In this document: positions 5,861 through 6,631 of the stretch, one piece after another
How the letters are laid out: each line of letters starts with the position of its first letter
Numbering within the stretch: position 1 is the first letter of the stretch
Assembly: GCA_005792225.1 (NCBI GenBank)
Contig: SXSP01000284.1
Location: 1 to 6,631 of the forward strand
DNA from: Bdellovibrionales bacterium
GTDB taxonomy: Bacteria > Bdellovibrionota > Bdellovibrionia > Bdellovibrionales > JAMPXM01
Reading direction: 5' to 3'
DNA length: 6,631 nucleotides
The notes under the pieces: generated by a model
Database searches by the model: none
Seen by the model: the letters and a program-made list of their open reading frames with translations, nothing else
What the model was told of the DNA's origin: nothing
Position numbers and translations under genes: made by a program

Positions 5861-6205
5861 TCAAAGGCCTTTAATCTCGCAACTTCCCCACATCTCTTTT
5901 CCGATCGGCATCCTGTTGTTCACGAGTTTGGAACGTCCACTCGCCTGCGGCTCCTGATAGACGATCATCTCGATGGAATTCTCCGCGCTCTCTTGCGAAA
6001 GCCATGCATGGAACATTTCGCCAGCGCCGGACTCAACCGGTGTGAGTGATTCAAAGTGAGTACGACCGTGCATGGTCACTTTCGCACGATCAGCTGGCTT
6101 TCCCTGAGCATCGAATGTGACTTCGACGGTCGCCATCGGCACCGGCGCCCGCGAGAAGCTATACGTGCAGGTGATACTCGTCAGGATCACGAAGAGATTC
6201 AACAT
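5861..6205 (-). CDS. small secreted protein of unknown function
   Basis: The 114-residue product begins with a hydrophobic signal peptide (residues 1-20, probable cleavage after SRA before P21). ATG 6205 is fixed by a strong AAGGGAGGGG site (6218-6209 on the minus strand). The mature part is about 94 residues with one Cys (C109 in WGSCEI) and looks mostly beta: ATVEVTFDAQGKP at 25-37, KVTMHGRTHFESL at 42-54, MFHAWLSQE at 64-72, ENSIEMIVYQEP at 75-86, and GRSKLVNNRMPIGKEMWG at 90-107. I do not recognise a named family. SITC at 10-13 is not a proper lipobox, so a lipoprotein is unlikely. It is probably periplasmic or exported. A hairpin terminator follows, so the gene seems to be its own transcription unit, just downstream of the RHS remnant on the same strand. 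Confidence 0.7.
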   Translation of the reverse strand: MLNLFVILTSITCTYSFSRAPVPMATVEVTFDAQGKPADRAKVTMHGRTHFESLTPVESGAGEMFHAWLSQESAENSIEMIVYQEPQASGRSKLVNNRMPIGKEMWGSCEIKGL

Positions 6206-6231
6206 AGGCCCCTCCCTTAAAATGATATCCT

Positions 6232-6631
6232 TTAAGCTTTCAGGCGGCGGCTCTGGAAGTCAACGCAAGTCATGGGTTGATCGCCGTCGCGCGCTCGAAT
6301 GTCATGGTCTCTCTGGCTCCGCTGCTCTCGGGAACGATCCGATGTTTACCACTTTGTCTCCGATCATTCTTTCGTTTTCAACGAAAGCTGCGCTCCCGTC
6401 ATTGGTATACGTTGCGACTGCAGAAGTGGCCGTCACCGTTTTTGTCGCAAGATCAGCTGCGGCATTGTACGCGTAGGTTCATCCATTGTAGGAGGTCATT
6501 CGGTCTTGAGCATCGTAGGTCGCAGTCCCGCAACACCATTTTGCGATCCGCCAGTACGCAAGTCTAAGTGAGATCACGAAGTGATCGAGTCTGTAAAGCT
6601 GGGAACCCTCCGTCATGAGCCCACAAGGAGC
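6232..6631 (-). pseudogene. decayed RHS/YD-repeat gene, runs out of the window
   Basis: On the minus strand a frame open from the window edge reads GTATYDAQDRMTSYNG and then meets TGA at 6481-6479. The same frame resumes with TYAYNAAADLATKTV (6478-6434), and further on reads DGSAAFVENERMIGDKVVN (6400-6344), then ends at TGA 6304-6302. These match in order the RHS repeat pattern YDAQDRL-SY-G-TYxYxxxGDLxTKTV and, loosely, DG-xIEYVxDGxNRRIGKKVNG. The TYDxxGNL part expected between them looks deleted. In the next frame, RARDGDQP (6297-6274) faintly resembles the GARDYDP core motif, and that frame ends at TAA 6234-6232. RHS proteins are large toxin-delivery or surface shells; this copy cannot make one. 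There is no other gene in this stretch. The YD motifs are convincing; the rest is tentative. Confidence 0.65.
6572..6586. repeat. short perfect palindrome in the RHS remnant
   Basis: GATCAC (6572-6577) and GTGATC (6581-6586) form a 6-bp inverted repeat with a 3-base loop (GAA). It lies between the window edge and the recognisable YD motifs, in a part where the RHS resemblance is lost. It may be a chance hairpin or the mark of a rearrangement. Confidence 0.35.

Noticed and set aside
6222..6227. TATCAT as a -10 box for the small secreted protein gene
   Set aside because: No -35 at suitable spacing, and the transcript start would fall inside the ribosome binding site.
6117..6571. Several plus-strand frames of 90 to 119 codons at the right end
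   Set aside because: They overlap the secreted protein's signal peptide region and the RHS remnant on the minus strand, and have no ribosome binding site or family signal.

Overview
The window most likely comes from a Gram-negative, Bdellovibrio-like bacterium (Bdellovibrionota) or a close relative. The pointers are a TIGR02147-type regulator, a family concentrated in Bdellovibrio-like and Fibrobacter genomes, next to two secreted proteins that look like the Cys-containing exported proteins common in Bdellovibrio. An LpxD-type acyltransferase, an outer-membrane barrel and pieces of an RHS gene agree with this. The assignment rests on remembered family patterns, not on a search.

Left end (1-1367, + strand): the 3' part of an LpxD-like left-handed beta-helix acyltransferase, coupled through an ATGA overlap to a NodB-like polysaccharide deacetylase. 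This looks like the end of a surface-sugar or lipid A modification operon. Its last stop codon overlaps that of the convergent regulator by 4 bp.

Middle (1364-3887): a TIGR02147/DUF4423 regulator on the minus strand is divergent from a two-gene operon on the plus strand. The gap between them holds a perfect 11-bp inverted repeat whose arms are themselves palindromes, a good operator candidate. The first operon gene encodes a secreted metalloprotease-like protein that seems to have lost two of its three zinc ligands. The second encodes a secreted protein split by an in-frame TAA after codon 41, with the rest of the family domain intact downstream in the same frame.

Right part (3912-6205, all minus strand): a short JmjC/cupin Fe(II) oxygenase, a predicted outer-membrane beta-barrel protein with its own candidate promoter, and a small secreted protein of unknown function followed by a hairpin terminator.

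Right edge (about 6232-6631, minus strand): no intact gene, but recognisable YD-repeat/RHS remnants broken by stops and a frame change, that is, a decayed RHS gene running out of the window.

No tRNA, rRNA, CRISPR array or insertion sequence was seen. The unusual points are the two adjacent decayed or diverged secreted proteins under one apparent regulator, the palindromic operator, and the RHS relic.
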